From assembly GCA_029582165.1 (NCBI GenBank), contig CM055874.1, positions 27,798,883 to 27,862,882 on the forward strand: 64,000 nucleotides of DNA, in the 5' to 3' direction. How positions within the stretch are numbered: the stretch's first letter is position 1; each line of letters begins with the position of its first letter. The notes under the pieces were generated by a model. It saw only the letters and a program-made list of their open reading frames with translations. It was not told where the DNA came from and did no database searches. The translations under genes were made by a program, and so were the position numbers. Origin of the DNA: Portulaca oleracea. Taxonomy: Eukaryota; Streptophyta; Magnoliopsida; Caryophyllales; Portulacaceae. Shown in pieces: positions 1 through 11,519 of the stretch.

Positions 1-1834
1 TACTCTCGAGATGCATCTCCTCGTGGATCACTTGGGTTAAGTGTCGTATCAGGGCTGAATCGCTCTCCAGAACCTTCTGCACTAGCGACTCAAATTTTGT
101 CAAGTCCCGAGATGAAGGATCAACATCTTTATCCGCGGTGCCACCATCACTAATGACTGTAAGTTGCCGCCTTAACTTGTGAATAGTGGTCGCATGCAAT
201 TTGTCTCCCTTCACAACTATGTTGAACATAGAACACACACAAGGGAGGAAGTGTGTTTTCCATAACTTGTGATCGCACATTTCCTCGCAACTATCGCACT
301 TGGTGGACACCATGCGACTGCACTCCTTTGTCATGAGGCTCATGGTGTGGTGAGACACATGCTCCTGCAAATGCTTGAGCAGTTGTGAGCTCCTTAATAG
401 TTTGAGCGTGCCCCTAGACTGTTCCAGCGCCCTCTGAATCTCAGTATGTTGGTTCTCCAAGTGTTGATAACCTTGAGAAGACACGATCGAAGGTGCCTCT
501 GCCACTACCGATATAATATCTGAGGGAAGAATGTTGGCTCTCGACTCTAGAAGTCGTGGTGTTCCCCATGTAGGGAACCTCGTCGGTGAAAGCACAAACA
601 AATTTTTCCTTATACATCATCAATGTAACATTCAAATATTCCACAACACGACCGTTTCTGCCAATCCACGCATGTCAGAGTGTCATCCATTTTAAATTAA
701 ACTCGTCATGTCTTGGCATATACGATGTTGTTCTAGTAATGTTGTATAAAATGTAGCCCACACCCGATCTTCTTCCCTGTAGTAAGGAAGTTTGCTTTTT
801 TCTTCGAGTCATTCCCAATTTGCCATACGCATAAAAGGTGAGGCACACCCAAGAAAACTCTACCAATTGCACCCAACAACCCTTCCTCACTGTCTGTCAC
901 AAACACACCTGGAATCACATCCAGACCCAATAAGTCATGCAATCTACCCAACAACCATTGATATGAGTTCATCTTCTTATCCCCCATAAACGAGTGCGCG
1001 ACGAGGAAGTTTCTGTTAGTTGGAGTCACTTCGACTAGCTCAAACGATGACCACTTCACCTTGATCATCTTATACGTACTATATATGAGAATAACATTCA
1101 GGTACGTACGAAGCAACTTCAACGCGTACGGGTGACATAAAAACAATTGTCGTAGATTGTCGTCTTCGTCGAAATCTGTAAACGACACGTAGCCGCTATG
1201 TTTTTCCAAATGGAGATAGTGTTAGGAGTGTGTCCTCCCGTCCATATCATCACTCTGCAGCTTTGATCGCTCGTTGTTAATTTGCCTAACGTTGGCATTA
1301 CAATCCGGGAACTTCTGCTTTAAAGATGTGTGTATCGTGGACGGAGTACACCCGATGTTTGTCATTTCCTGGACATAGTCTTTCATATCAACTGTTAAAG
1401 GGTGTCCAGGACGTTGGCCCTCCTCGTACACGATAAAGTGATAATTGTGTTTCCCCCGGTCTCCCTTACACACATGTACACGCCATGAAGCTCCCGTTCG
1501 AGTCCACGCTACAATCATAAATTTGTAGTGGCATGCCTTCATCGACGTTTCTCGACGAGCGGGTGCATCCAAATCATCCAATCTACCCCAGTATGCACCG
1601 TACCTCCAACTTTTCAGATTAACCTTGAGCTGACTATCTGAATCTTTTCTCTTGTGGGTAGCTCGTTACAAACATAAACTCGATACCCCAAGCTAATTCA
1701 TCAGCCCACTCGTGTACTGGATCAAGTGATTCAAACACTTGGTCAGTGGCAAAAAACAATGAATAATCAACATCGTGGCCACCAAATTCCTCTAACTGTA
1801 CTTGTAAAACAACCCAATATTCAAGATTTTTCAA
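1..1834 (-). pseudogene. MULE / FAR1-type transposase, decayed, C-terminus runs off the window
   Basis: The minus strand carries, in order, the parts of a plant Mutator-like (FAR1-related) transposase. Positions 1834-1634 hold an N-terminal piece with HEWADEL. Positions 1581-1222 hold a zinc-cluster-like region (CHYKF, then KHNYHF). Positions 1209-733 hold the MULE transposase core (LRTYLNVILIYSTYK, PTNRNFLVAHSFM, VTDSEEGLLGAI, HLLCVWQI). Positions 644-441 hold GNTTTSRVESQHSSL, typical of this family just after the core. Below 440 comes a Cys-rich tail (CDSCEEMCDHKLW) that continues out of the window. An in-frame TAA near 1222 separates the second and third pieces. Shifts of frame occur near 735, 650 and 440, so no intact protein is possible. 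Terminal inverted repeats were not found. The family assignment rests on these motifs and is firm; activity is excluded by the breaks. Confidence 0.85.
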
Positions 1835-2118
1835 ACACTCTATATAATACTAATTCCTAGCATTGAAAACATTACCAAATAATCTATATATTATAATAGA
1901 AATCATTGTGGATCCCACGAAATAGAGCCACGGGAGTGACTGTAGGGGAATTGGCCAATCACAACTTTAAAAAAAAAATTTATATTCAATTTTTTTTATT
2001 TTCAATCCGGATTTTTTTTTAAAATTAAAAAAACAGAAAGTATCACTAATCCTTGATTGCTTTGGACTCTGAATTAAATTATTTTGGTGCAAATAACAGT
2101 AATTATTTTGGTGTTGCC

Positions 2119-2119
<1 letters not shown>

Positions 2120-2175
<56 letters not shown>

Positions 2176-2372
2176 CTATATAATATTAATAGTAAAGTTT
2201 ATGGGTCCCGCTAAATGGAGAAAGAAGATTAATTGTAGAGATTTCGACAAATCAGAAGATAGATAAATATTGAATTAAATTATTTTGGTCCAAATATCAG
2301 TAATTATTTTGGAATAATAATAATAATAATAATGATAATAATAATAATGCTGATAATAATAATAATCTATAT

Positions 2373-2417
<45 letters not shown>

Positions 2418-2927
2418 CTATATATTATAATAGAAATCATTGTGAGTCCCACGAAATAAAGTCAAGGGAGTGACTGTAGGGGAATTGGCCAATCACAACG
2501 TAGAAAATTATATATTTTTTTTCTATTTTCAGTTTTTTTATTTTCAATCCGGATTTTATTTTAAAATTAAAAAAACCAAAAAGTATCACTAATCCTTGAC
2601 TGCTTTAGACTCTGAATTAAAATATTTTGGTGCAAATAACAGTAATTATTTTGGTATTGTCTATAATAATGATAATCTATATATATTATAATAGAAATCA
2701 TTGTGGGTCCCACGAAATAGAGTCGCGGGAGTGACTGTAGGGGAATTGACCAATCACATCGTAGAAAATTATATTCTTTTTCTATTTTCTATTTTTTTAT
2801 TTTCAAGCCGTATTTTATTTTAAAATTAAGAAAACTAGAAAGTATCACTAATCCTTGACTACTTCGGACTCTGAATTAAATTATTTTGGTGCAAACAACA
2901 GTAATTATTTTGGTGTTGCCTGTAGTA

Positions 2928-2977
<50 letters not shown>

Positions 2978-3221
2978 CTATATATTATAATAGAAATCAT
3001 TATGGGTCCCACGAAATAGAGCCGCATGAATGACTGTAGGGGAAATGGCCAATCACAACGTAGAAAATTATATATCTTTTTTCTATTTTCAATTTTTTTA
3101 TTTTCAATCCGGATTTTATTTTAAAATTAAAAAAACCAGAAAGTTTCACTAATCCTTGACTGCTTTGGACTCTGAATTAAATTATTTTAGTGTAAATAAC
3201 CGTAATTATTTTGGTGTTGCC

Positions 3222-3260
<39 letters not shown>
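2120..3260. repeat. (AAT)n microsatellite tracts between Helitron units
   Basis: Perfect or nearly perfect AAT tracts lie at about 2120-2174, 2311-2416, 2929-2976 and 3224-3260. Each sits at the 3' edge of one Helitron-end unit and directly before the next TCTATAT start, so the microsatellite is part of the repeating unit and not a separate insertion. Confidence 0.9.
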
Positions 3261-3262
<2 letters not shown>

Positions 3263-3453
3263 AAGCTATTTCGACAAATCAAAAAGTGGATAAATGCTTA
3301 ATGGAGAAAAGATATTAATTATAGCGATTTCGACAAATGAAAAAGTGGATAAATGTTGAATTAAATTATTTTGATGCAACTATCAGTTATTATAATTATT
3401 TTGAATAAAAATAATATTAATAATAATAATCTATGTAATCTATATAATATTAA

Positions 3454-4015
3454 AGGTTTTTAGATGATAATATACCAACTTTTGGGGGTGTTGGATTGTA
3501 ATATACCAACCTTTACTATTGGACAACAATATCCCTGACCTTTATACCTGGGTGACATTATTATACCAACAGTAACTAAGGGGGTGGTGAACCGGTCTCC
3601 ATGCGTGCTAACGTGGCTGGCAAAGGGAAAAAATTATCCCAAACCAATAACCTCATTAACCCCTTAGTTTTTCTCACTAACCCACATTACAAGACATTAG
3701 TTGGTTGTGTTTCACATTAGTACGAAGACCAACTCACCACCCGTTAGTCAATGTGTTAGGGGCGATATTTTTTAACATGGGTTAGTGAGAAAAATGGAGA
3801 GGTTAATAATGAGGTTATTGGGCAAGGGTCGGTTATTTTCCCTCTGTATAACACATCAGAATCAAGACCACTTAACCAGTCACCACCCCCTAGTCATTGT
3901 TAGTATAATAATCTCACCTAAGTATAAAGGTCAGGGATATTACTGTCCAATAGTAAAGGTCGGTATATTACAATCCAATACCCCCAAAGGTTAGTATATT
4001 GTCATCCAATATCCC
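3454..4015. mobile_element. Foldback MITE, MULE-like, nested in Helitron unit
   Basis: The left arm (from AGGTTTTTAGATGATAATAT at 3454) and the reverse complement of the right arm (GGGATATTGGATGACAATAT, ending 4015) match over roughly 150 bp. Both arms contain the TTTACTATTGGACA and CCCTGACCTTTATAC blocks. The Helitron unit it interrupts resumes at 4016, and TATTAA is repeated on both sides (3448-3453 and 4016-4021). The long terminal inverted repeats and the similarity to the element at 29676-30015, which has a 9 bp target duplication, suggest a Mutator-type MITE. No coding capacity is seen. Confidence 0.75.
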
Positions 4016-4223
4016 TATTAATAGTAAAGCTTGTGGGTCCCACTGAATGGAGAAAGGATATTAATTGTAGAGATTACAACCAATCAAAAAGTAGATAACT
4101 GTTGAATTAAATTATTTTGGTGCAATTATTAGTAATTATAATTATTTTGGAATAATCTTTCTAAATTATATTTACAATTACTATTAAATTTTTGATTTTT
4201 CAAAATAACTATTTTAATATACT

Positions 4224-4238
4224 CCGTGCATCGCACGG
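4224..4238 (+). other. Helitron 3' terminal hairpin
   Basis: Six-base-pair stem CCGTGC/GCACGG with an ATC loop, eight bases before the terminal CTAG at 4246-4249. This is the usual rolling-circle termination signal of Helitrons. Confidence 0.85.
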
Positions 4239-4723
4239 TTGAGGCCTAGTACAAATAATAACAATAACAACTTTAATAACACGTTTTATAATTTAATAAT
4301 ATTATTAATAACAATCGTAAAACCCCGAAAAATTTGATTATTATTACCGTTAAAGTTCCTGACGTGCGTTATTTTCCATTTATTTATATGAGTTGTTATC
4401 ACGTGGAGCTTTTAGGATCGCGAGTGGGTTACTTGAAATTTTTAGTGACTGAAAAATATTAGTTAGGGAATTTTCGGTTATCAAGTAATTTTTATTAGGA
4501 TCAGTTTGTAAGGTTTTCCCCTCTAAATTAACCCTAACTCTTTTCCCCCCTTTTACTAATTCGAATCAGCTCTTTTTCCCCCCAAAACAAAGGTTAACCA
4601 GATTCCCCCCCCCCCCCTGCTCCAGTCCATCCCTCCTCTCTCTCTTTTATCCAACAGTCTTTGCATGGTTTTGCTTGGGCTGAAAACCCCAGGCAGTTGT
4701 ACGTAAACCCTCCCCATCCCATC

Positions 4724-4731
4724 TATATATA
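4724..4731 (+). promoter_or_regulatory. TATA box of the split solo LTR
   Basis: TATATATA is followed within 10-30 bases by a pyrimidine-rich CTCCTTCTTCTT stretch, the usual start-site context of a plant LTR promoter. It indicates plus-strand orientation for this LTR. Confidence 0.5.
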
Positions 4732-4739
4732 CCTCCTTC

Positions 4740-5235
4740 TCCTTCTTCTTCTCTTTGCTCAACATTTTCCTCCCTTCTCTATTCCTTTCTTGTGCTCTTC
4801 ATTTGTTTGCCCAGACAACTACACCGCACTCCCCTCTTCTTTTCTTCTTCCTACTGCTACTGTTGCTCCACCGCAGCTCCACCCCAACTGCTCCATTTTC
4901 TCTTTCTCGTTCCCAGACCACAGCCCACTCAACCACATCCCTTCCCCTCCTCCTTGCGCCGACCACCGCACCACCACACCACCACCGCGGCTGCACCCGC
5001 CACCGCACCGCTCAGCAGCCCAGAAGTACCCTGAAACACCACCGAACCGAGTCCCGAGCTGCTACTGCTGCTGCCGAAACACCACTGAGCCAAGCCCTAG
5101 CTGCTGCTGCCGACCTCGACACTGCCCGGACCTCCGGCGACCACTCAGCTCCGACACCCAACACCGGCGAGACAAAGCTCCACCCTCCTCCCTCTTATAG
5201 TATAAACTCTCTCTCTCTCTCTCTCTCTCCCCTTC
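4740..5235 (+). other. Pyrimidine/proline-codon-rich leader of the solo LTR
   Basis: Downstream of the TATA box lie about 450 bases rich in CCA/CAC/CTC and then a (CT)n microsatellite (about 5207-5230). Several overlapping open frames exist in different phases, which is what biased composition gives. I see no protein family in any of them and treat the region as LTR R/U5 or leader. Confidence 0.5.
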
Positions 5236-5394
5236 GTGCTTTACTGTGTGTGTACTAGTATTATTGTGTGCTGATGTTATTTGATGTGTGTTGCATGGCT
5301 CTTATGTGTTTGGTTGGGTCAGGGGTTCGAATGTTGTGGGTGGGTTAATGTGTGTCTGGGTGTGTGTTATGTGTTTACGTGTGTGGGTGTTGGT

Positions 5395-6059
5395 TGTTAT
5401 GAAAAAGTATTGATCAAGGCTACGGAACGGACACAAATCTGAGTCGTGGACGGACCACTGCCTTGAAAGCGATTACGGCTCGACCTCGGTGCCAATCGAA
5501 AATGCCGGTCGCTCCCCAAGGTTAACTCAGATAACCTTTACACTCGTGCACTCGAGAGTAGAGGCTTGGAGTATGATATTCTTATTGCCCAGAAAAGAGA
5601 AGAGGAAGAAGAGAATGAGAGGTTGATAAGAACTGACAGCAAGCAAAGGCCTCAACTTATAGAAGAAAAGAGACTGTTGAAAACCGAAATCAAGACAATG
5701 GAGTAAAGACGGGAGGAAATCAAGGAGATTAATGAGGCATAAAATCAGGAATTAAAGGAGGATAATATTCCAAAGATTCCAAACGGCTAGATTATCCGCA
5801 AAAGATAAGCCCGGCTCAAAACCATCCAACCCACGGCCGGACCATTGCCGGACGGACGGCGGCGGCGGCATACATACGTGTGGATGCCCAAGTCTAGCCC
5901 TCCACCATAAAACCACTCACAAGCTAATACACCATTAGCTAGAGAAGAGTGATATATAAACCACAAACAAACTCCTTATTCCTCCTATGTGGGACAAAAG
6001 GGAGTGTGGAAAAAGAAACAACTCCCTTCCTTGTTGCCATTAAACACCCACTACCAACA
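5395..6059 (-). repeat. copia 3' LTR (left)
   Basis: 665 bp, TGTTATG to CCAACA. It matches the right LTR along its length, with long identical runs broken by clusters of 1-3 base indels. The target duplication TTGGT lies immediately to the left. Confidence 0.95.
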
Positions 6060-6672
6060 ATCCCCCACTAATGGCAAACAAGGACAAAAAACAAGAAAGA
6101 AAAGAAAAATGGGCAAGAATAGGTCAGATACTTACGCGTCAATATCTTTCGATTTGAATTGACACATTAGTGATGTGAGGCAACAATCAATGATCTAGTC
6201 AAGTGGACTAGGCCTTGAACTTGAAAGACCTTAATTGAGACCCCACAACACATATCAACCCTGAAGAAGAACATACTCCGCGATAGAATACACTTGCGCT
6301 TTAATGGCCATGCGCACACCTTGGGACTCATAAGTGCTCTAGAGAGACAATCTTAGTCTCTCATAGAAGGCCAAACCTTCACACTTACTTAGGTAATTCC
6401 ATCAAGTCTATCTCAATCTAGACCACCGCAGAAAAATGGCTATGGAATTATTAAGAGCATGATAGCTCAACCTCACACACAAAAATCGGTGAATCCTTCA
6501 ACAGCATCTCACAAGCACCCCACAACGGGCGTGGATTCATTAAGAGTATATAAACTCATCCTTAAAGCACTACGACACCATAGGGATAGGAATGTAGTGC
6601 ATCTTGAAGATTAGTATGGTTTCGTTTGACCATGTGGATATCCACCATACCTCTTCAAGCAAAACCATAGGC
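6060..6672 (-). other. copia 3' untranslated internal region with polypurine tract
   Basis: Between the end of the RNase H frame and the 3' LTR there are about 610 bases without a gene. The purine tract (minus strand AGTGGGGGAT, about 6060-6072) directly adjoins the LTR and would prime plus-strand DNA synthesis. I see nothing else in it. Confidence 0.6.
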
Positions 6673-6713
6673 TTAAGCCCTATTCCTCGATGCCTCGAGA
6701 ACAACTCGTCTGG

Positions 6714-7934
6714 TTAAGCCCTTAGTGAGCGGATCGCCAAATTCTTCTCGGACCTCACATAATGCAAAGTTATTACACCTTGCTTCAGCAATTGCCTCAC
6801 TGCACCATGTCTAACACGGATATGTCTCCTCTTTCCGTTGTAGACACTGTTATGTGCTACTCCAATTGCTGCCTGTGAGTCACAATGTATAGAGATAGGA
6901 ATCTCAGGCTTCTCCCAGAGAGGTATGTCCGCCAACAAACCTCTAAGCCATTCTGCTTCTTGACCTGCCATCTCAAGAGCAATAAATTCAGATTCCATGG
7001 TAGAGCGGGCTATGCAAGTCTGTTTTGCAGACTTCCATGAAATAGCCCCTCCACCCAAAGTAAACACATAACCACTAGTAGAACTGACTTCATCATTATC
7101 AGAAACCCAGTTTGCATCACAATATCCTTCTACCACAGCAGGAAACTTATTAAAGTGCAAACACCAATCCATAGTACCTTTAAGATACTTAAGCAAACGA
7201 TAAAGTGCATTCCAATGTTCTTTACTAGGGTTATGTGTATAACGACTCAATCTACTTACAGCATAAGCAATATCAGGACGAGTAAAGTTCATCAAAAACA
7301 TTACACTTCCAATAATTTTGGCATACTCAGATTGAGACACAGCAGAACCATTGTTCTTCTTTAAAGATATGCTAGGATCATAAGGGGTTCTCACAGGAGT
7401 CACATCAAAGTGGTCGAATTTCTTTAATACTTTCTCAACATAATGTGACTGAGACAACGAAAAACCAGAACTAGTCTTCTGAATTTTAATCCCTAAGATC
7501 ACATCAGCTTCACCCATATCTTTCATCTCAAACAAAGAAGACAACAATTTCTTAGTCTCATTAACCACATGCAAATTTGGACCAAGGATCAGCATGTCAT
7601 CGACATATAAACATATAAGCACACAATCTGATCCAAACATCTTTGAATAAACACAAGAATCACCAAAATTTGCCTTAAAGCCATTTTCAACAAGAGAATT
7701 ATTAAACTTCTCAAACCACTGTTTAGGAGCTTGCTTAAGACCATAAAGGGATTTTCTCAATTTACAAACTTTATCCTCCTGACCTGGGACTTCACATCCT
7801 TCAGGTTGGGTCATATAAATTTCTTCCTCTAAGTCACCATTAAGAAAAGCTGTCTTAACATCCATTTGATGCACAACAAGATCAAACAAGGCAGCCAAAG
7901 CAATCAAAGTTCTAATGGTGCTTATTTTGGTCAC
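6714..7934 (-). CDS. copia reverse transcriptase and RNase H (406 residues, open segment)
   Basis: Homology starts a little upstream, at about 8028, in this frame ([15 protein letters not shown]). The listed start is an internal Met. RT motifs are [10 protein letters not shown] (24-33), [11 protein letters not shown] and the active-site YVDD (110-113). RNase H follows, with [19 protein letters not shown] and HCDSQAAIG holding the acidic residues. The frame ends early at 6714, where one missing base destroys the usual LADPLTKGL ending; the correct phase continues to 6673. All catalytic residues are present, so the enzyme part looks recently active. Confidence 0.9.
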   Translation of the reverse strand: MTKISTIRTLIALAALFDLVVHQMDVKTAFLNGDLEEEIYMTQPEGCEVPGQEDKVCKLRKSLYGLKQAPKQWFEKFNNSLVENGFKANFGDSCVYSKMFGSDCVLICLYVDDMLILGPNLHVVNETKKLLSSLFEMKDMGEADVILGIKIQKTSSGFSLSQSHYVEKVLKKFDHFDVTPVRTPYDPSISLKKNNGSAVSQSEYAKIIGSVMFLMNFTRPDIAYAVSRLSRYTHNPSKEHWNALYRLLKYLKGTMDWCLHFNKFPAVVEGYCDANWVSDNDEVSSTSGYVFTLGGGAISWKSAKQTCIARSTMESEFIALEMAGQEAEWLRGLLADIPLWEKPEIPISIHCDSQAAIGVAHNSVYNGKRRHIRVRHGAVRQLLKQGVITLHYVRSEKNLAIRSLRA

Positions 7935-8010
7935 AGGAGAGTAAGTGTCAAAGTAATCAATCCCTTTCTTTTGGTCAAAACCTCTAATGACAAGTCTGGC
8001 CTTATATTTA

Positions 8011-10560
8011 TCAATTGAACCATCGACTCGCTTTCTTCTTAAAGATCCATTTACTACTAATAGGTCTACAACCCTTAGGCAAATCAGTTAATTCCCAAGT
8101 TTTATTAGACTCTAGAGAATCTATCTCACTTTTAATGGCCTCTTTCCAGAAGGTTGCATCAACAGATTTAACAGCCTCATCAAAAGTTTTCGGATCTTGC
8201 TCAACAAGAAAAACAGAAACAAACTCTTCAGACACAACATCAATTTTGTATTCTTCACATACTTCCACCATAAAAGCAGTAACAAAGTCACGACCAAAAT
8301 CAGTTGAAATCCTTTGTCTTTTACTTCTTCTAGGTTCAAAGTCAACATCTCTAGAACTAGAAGCAGGCAAGCTCACACTTTCATGCATAGCATTAGGCAC
8401 AAAGAATGTGCTCAACAAAGAGTACAACATTAGGCACAACATTAGGCACATCCTTTTCAATGGAAAAACATGCTCAAAAAACACAGCATCTCTATATTCA
8501 GAAATAGAATAATCACTTAGAGACATAAAACGATATGCAGCACTGTTTTGAGCATAACCAATGAAAACAGCATCAAAGGTCTTAGGGCCTATGTTGGTTC
8601 GTTTATGACTAGGCAAAGCTACTTTAGCCAAACACCCCCACACTTTCAAATAATTTAGATTTGGGGCATACCCTTTCCAAAGCTCATATGGAGTCTGGTC
8701 TATTTTCTTATGGGGTACTCTATTAAGCACAAAACAAGCAGACAAAACAGCTTCCCCCCACATATTATCAGATAGTCCAGAACTTAAAAGCATAGCATTC
8801 ATCATTTCTTTAAGGGTACGGTTCTTACGTTCAGCTACACCATTCTGTTGTGGTGTATAAGGGGCAGTGGTCTCATGAATTATACCATTTTTCTCACAAA
8901 AAACAGCCAACGAATTTGAATCATACTCACCACCCCGGTCAGACCTAAGTCTCTTGATCTTTCTGCCTAATTGGTTCTCAACTTCTGCTTTATACTTTAA
9001 AAACATTTCTTCAGCCTCATCTTTAGACCTTAGGAGGTATACTTTTGTATATCTAGAATAGTCATCTACAAAGGTGATATACCATTTTTTCCCTCCTTTG
9101 CTCATTGTGTTCTTAAAGTCTGCTAAGTCCGAATGAATAAGGTCAAGCAATTCTGTTGATCTCGTAGTTACAGATTTAAATGGTTTCTTGGCAAATTTAG
9201 CCTCAACACATACTTCACATTTAGTGCAATTTTCTGTGCTAACATTCGGAATTAGTTTCATATTCTTCAGTCTGTTAATGGAAGCAAAGTTTACATGTCC
9301 AAGTCTCCCATGCCATAAATCAACAGACTCAGTAATATAAGCAGAAGCAGAAGCATTTCCATTAGCATCAGAAACAACATTCAGAACATACAAGCCATTG
9401 CTAAGATACCCCTTCCCAACAAAAACCCCATTACGCAGAATAACAATTTTTCCAGCTTTTTGGTTCACCTCAAATCCAGCAACATCAAGTAAACTACTGG
9501 AAACCAAATTTCTACGAAGGGAAGGAACAAACAGCACATTGTTCAAACACAAAGATTTTCCAGAAGTAAATTTAAGGAGAACTTTTCCTTTACCCAACAC
9601 CGCGGAAGTAGCAGCATTTCCCATGAACACTTGTTCACCACCAGAAACTTCTTCAAAATCATGCATCAGGTCCTTGTTGGTGCAGAAATGCCTCGTTGCC
9701 GCATTGTCCAGAATCCACTCGGTGTTGTTGGTAACGAGATTGGCCTCATCCACTGCACGTAACACCTCGTAATCCTCGGTCAAGTTGGCTTGATTCTCGC
9801 CCATCGCTCGCCCAAAGAGTTTGTGTTGGGATTTCATCGGTTCCTTTCTCTGTTTGCATTGATACGCTTTGTGTCCTGGTTTACCGCATATGTAACAATG
9901 CACTACAGACTTCTGGATATCTTTGTTAGGCTTGTTAATCTGCTTCTGACGCTTGATTTGCTTCTGGTCCTTCTTATTTTTCCCTTTGAACCTGTCTCTG
10001 CTAGAGGGTACAGTAGATTCAACAATGTTAGCCTTAACAGAATTTAAAGACAGAGAGGTCATCTTATCTTTCAAACGATTAGCCTCTTCAGTCCTCATAT
10101 GACTGATCAATTCTTGAAGGGTGAGATCCTTTTTCTTGTGCTTTAGATGATTCCTGTAATCAGCCCAGGACGGAGGGAATTTCTCGATCAGAACATTGGC
10201 TTGCAGAATCTCGCACATCTTCATCCCTTCACCCAGAACTTCAGCACACAGGTTCTCATATTCATGAACTTGTTCCATGATTGGCTTGTCATCCACGATC
10301 TGAATCAGCCACTTGCCAACCACGTACTTCTTCTTTCCAGCATCATCAGCGCCGTACTTGATCTCCAGTTTCTTCCATATGGTCTTCGCCGATTTGAAAT
10401 TGACGAACAAATCGAACAGCGGGTTCGTCATGTTGTTGAGGAGATGACTCCGAGCAACCTTGTTGTCTTTCTCCAATTTCTTCAACTCAGCTTCATCGGG
10501 CATCTTGACCGGAGTCTTCGTGGGGGTATTCTCTGGATCACCCGGCCTCGTGAGCATCAT
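8011..10560 (-). CDS. copia gag, protease, integrase and start of RT (849 residues, open segment)
   Basis: Residues about 20-165 are a UBN2-type gag ([25 protein letters not shown]). Residues 222-235 are a zinc knuckle, [14 protein letters not shown]. The protease site at 285-288 reads DNAA in place of the usual D-S/T-G, so the catalytic Asp remains but its loop is altered. The integrase has its zinc-binding H417/H422/C445/C448 and a catalytic triad D478, D541, E577 ([24 protein letters not shown]). The start of RT ([19 protein letters not shown]) is cut by a frameshift at the 3' end. The listed start is the first ATG after an upstream frameshift; true translation would begin at 10709. Neighbouring frames on both strands are shadows. 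Confidence 0.9.
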   Translation of the reverse strand: MMLTRPGDPENTPTKTPVKMPDEAELKKLEKDNKVARSHLLNNMTNPLFDLFVNFKSAKTIWKKLEIKYGADDAGKKKYVVGKWLIQIVDDKPIMEQVHEYENLCAEVLGEGMKMCEILQANVLIEKFPPSWADYRNHLKHKKKDLTLQELISHMRTEEANRLKDKMTSLSLNSVKANIVESTVPSSRDRFKGKNKKDQKQIKRQKQINKPNKDIQKSVVHCYICGKPGHKAYQCKQRKEPMKSQHKLFGRAMGENQANLTEDYEVLRAVDEANLVTNNTEWILDNAATRHFCTNKDLMHDFEEVSGGEQVFMGNAATSAVLGKGKVLLKFTSGKSLCLNNVLFVPSLRRNLVSSSLLDVAGFEVNQKAGKIVILRNGVFVGKGYLSNGLYVLNVVSDANGNASASAYITESVDLWHGRLGHVNFASINRLKNMKLIPNVSTENCTKCEVCVEAKFAKKPFKSVTTRSTELLDLIHSDLADFKNTMSKGGKKWYITFVDDYSRYTKVYLLRSKDEAEEMFLKYKAEVENQLGRKIKRLRSDRGGEYDSNSLAVFCEKNGIIHETTAPYTPQQNGVAERKNRTLKEMMNAMLLSSGLSDNMWGEAVLSACFVLNRVPHKKIDQTPYELWKGYAPNLNYLKVWGCLAKVALPSHKRTNIGPKTFDAVFIGYAQNSAAYRFMSLSDYSISEYRDAVFFEHVFPLKRMCLMLCLMLYSLLSTFFVPNAMHESVSLPASSSRDVDFEPRRSKRQRISTDFGRDFVTAFMVEVCEEYKIDVVSEEFVSVFLVEQDPKTFDEAVKSVDATFWKEAIKSEIDSLESNKTWELTDLPKGCRPISSKWIFKKKASRWFN

Positions 10561-10733
10561 CTTGGCGTCGGATGAGGAGAAGACAACACATAATCGATCT
10601 CCAATTGCTCAAGACAGAGAAGCAATTTTTGAGACCAACGTTTGTAATTGGTTCCATCAAGAAGATCGAACCTATAAATTTCAGAGAGGGTTTTCTGTGG
10701 AGCAGCCATTGATCAGATTAATCGCTTTCAAAT

Positions 10734-11391
10734 TGTTATGAAAAAGTATTGATCAAGGCTACGAACGGACACAACTGAGTCGACGGACCACCGCCTTGAA
10801 AGCGATTACGGCTCGACTCCTGCCAATCGAAAATGCCGGCCGCTTCCCAAGGTTAACTCAGATAACCTTTACACTGCACTCGAGTAGAGGCTTGGAGTAT
10901 GATATTCTTATTGCCCAGAAAGAAGAGGAAGAAGAGAATGAGAGGTTGATAAGAATCGATGCAAGCAAAGGCCTCAACTTATAGAAGAAAAGAGACTGCT
11001 TTGAAAACCAAATCAAGACAATGGAGTAAAGACGGGAGGAAATCAAGGAGATTAATGAGGCATAAAATCAGGAATTAAAGGAGGATAATATTCGGTCAAA
11101 GATTCCAAACGGCTAGATTATCCGCAAAAAGATAAGCCCGGCTCAAAACCATCCAACTGCAAGGCCACTGGAATTCCGGACGGACGGCGGCGGCGGGCAT
11201 GGCAGCAGCGTGTGGATGCCCAAGTCTAGCCCTCCACCATAAAACCACTCACAAGCTAATACACCATTAGCTAGAGAAGAGTGATATATAAACCACAAAC
11301 AAACTCCTTATTCCTCCTATGTGGGACAAAAGGGAGTGTGGAAAAAGAAACAACTCCCTTCCTTGTTGCCATTAAACACCCACTACCAACA
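10734..11391 (-). repeat. copia 5' LTR (right)
   Basis: 658 bp, TGTTATG to CCAACA, with TTGGT on its right. On the minus strand its 3' end is followed by only 24 bases before the gag ATG. That leader (ATTTGAAAGCGATTAATC...) does not resemble the usual initiator-Met primer site TGGTATCAGAGC. Confidence 0.95.
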
Positions 11392-11519
11392 TTGGTTTGG
11401 GGTCAAGGGTTGTTGGGTTAGGTTAGAGAGTGTGGGTGTGTGTAGTGATGAAGGGTGATGAAATGATGGGTGTGATTTTAGGGTTGTATAAGTTTGGGTT
11501 TTGTTAGAACATTATTTGA

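Larger units (their letters stand above)
1883..4249 (+). mobile_element. Composite Helitron with tandem 5' termini
   Basis: It begins with TCTATATATTATAATAG at 1883 after an A and ends with CTAG at 4246-4249 before a T, the usual Helitron A|T insertion. Eight bases before CTAG is a perfect hairpin, CCGTGC-ATC-GCACGG (4224-4238). Inside, the 5' terminal motif recurs at about 2175, 2366, 2417, 2676, 2977 and 3439. Each copy is followed by a shared block (GGGTCCCAC, CCAATCA, TGAATTAAATTATTTTGG) and an (AAT)n tract. There are two unit types, starting TCTATATATTATAATAG or TCTATATAATATTAATAG. No Rep/helicase is encoded, so it is non-autonomous. The ends match the element at 40291-41913, whose borders are fixed by an empty site. 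Confidence 0.8.
6673..10709 (-). pseudogene. copia gag-pol polyprotein, three frame breaks
   Basis: The start codon at 10709 (MAAPQKTLSEIYRFDLLDG) is only 24 bases from the 5' LTR and fits the usual copia gag N-terminus. The frame is lost at about 10560-10575, at about 8030 (one surplus base after a KKK motif) and at about 6720 (one missing base before LTKGL). The natural stop then falls at 6673. All other sequence stays open for about 1,340 codons. So the lesions are three one-base indels and not general decay. They could be real mutations or consensus errors in the assembly. The domains are described under the two long open segments. Confidence 0.9.
5395..11391 (-). mobile_element. Near-complete Ty1/copia LTR retrotransposon
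   Basis: Two LTRs (5395-6059 and 10734-11391), both TGTTATG...CCAACA, enclose a minus-strand gag-pol. The target duplication TTGGT is exact (5390-5394 and 11392-11396). A purine tract (AGTGGGGGAT on the minus strand) adjoins the left LTR, so the right LTR is the element's 5' LTR. Protein order is gag, protease, integrase, RT, RNase H, which defines copia. It sits inside the solo LTR 4316-13847 and is therefore younger than it. Three frame breaks and an altered protease motif make it non-autonomous as read here. Confidence 0.95.

Noticed and set aside
1839..1860. A further Helitron 5' start at TCTATATAATACTAATTCC
   Set aside because: It breaks off after about 15 matching bases and is preceded by C; too short to count as an end.
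4661..5258. Overlapping Pro/Ser/Thr-rich open frames on the plus strand
   Set aside because: Three frames are open at once because of CCA/CTC composition; none has a domain, and the region lies inside a solo LTR downstream of its TATA box.
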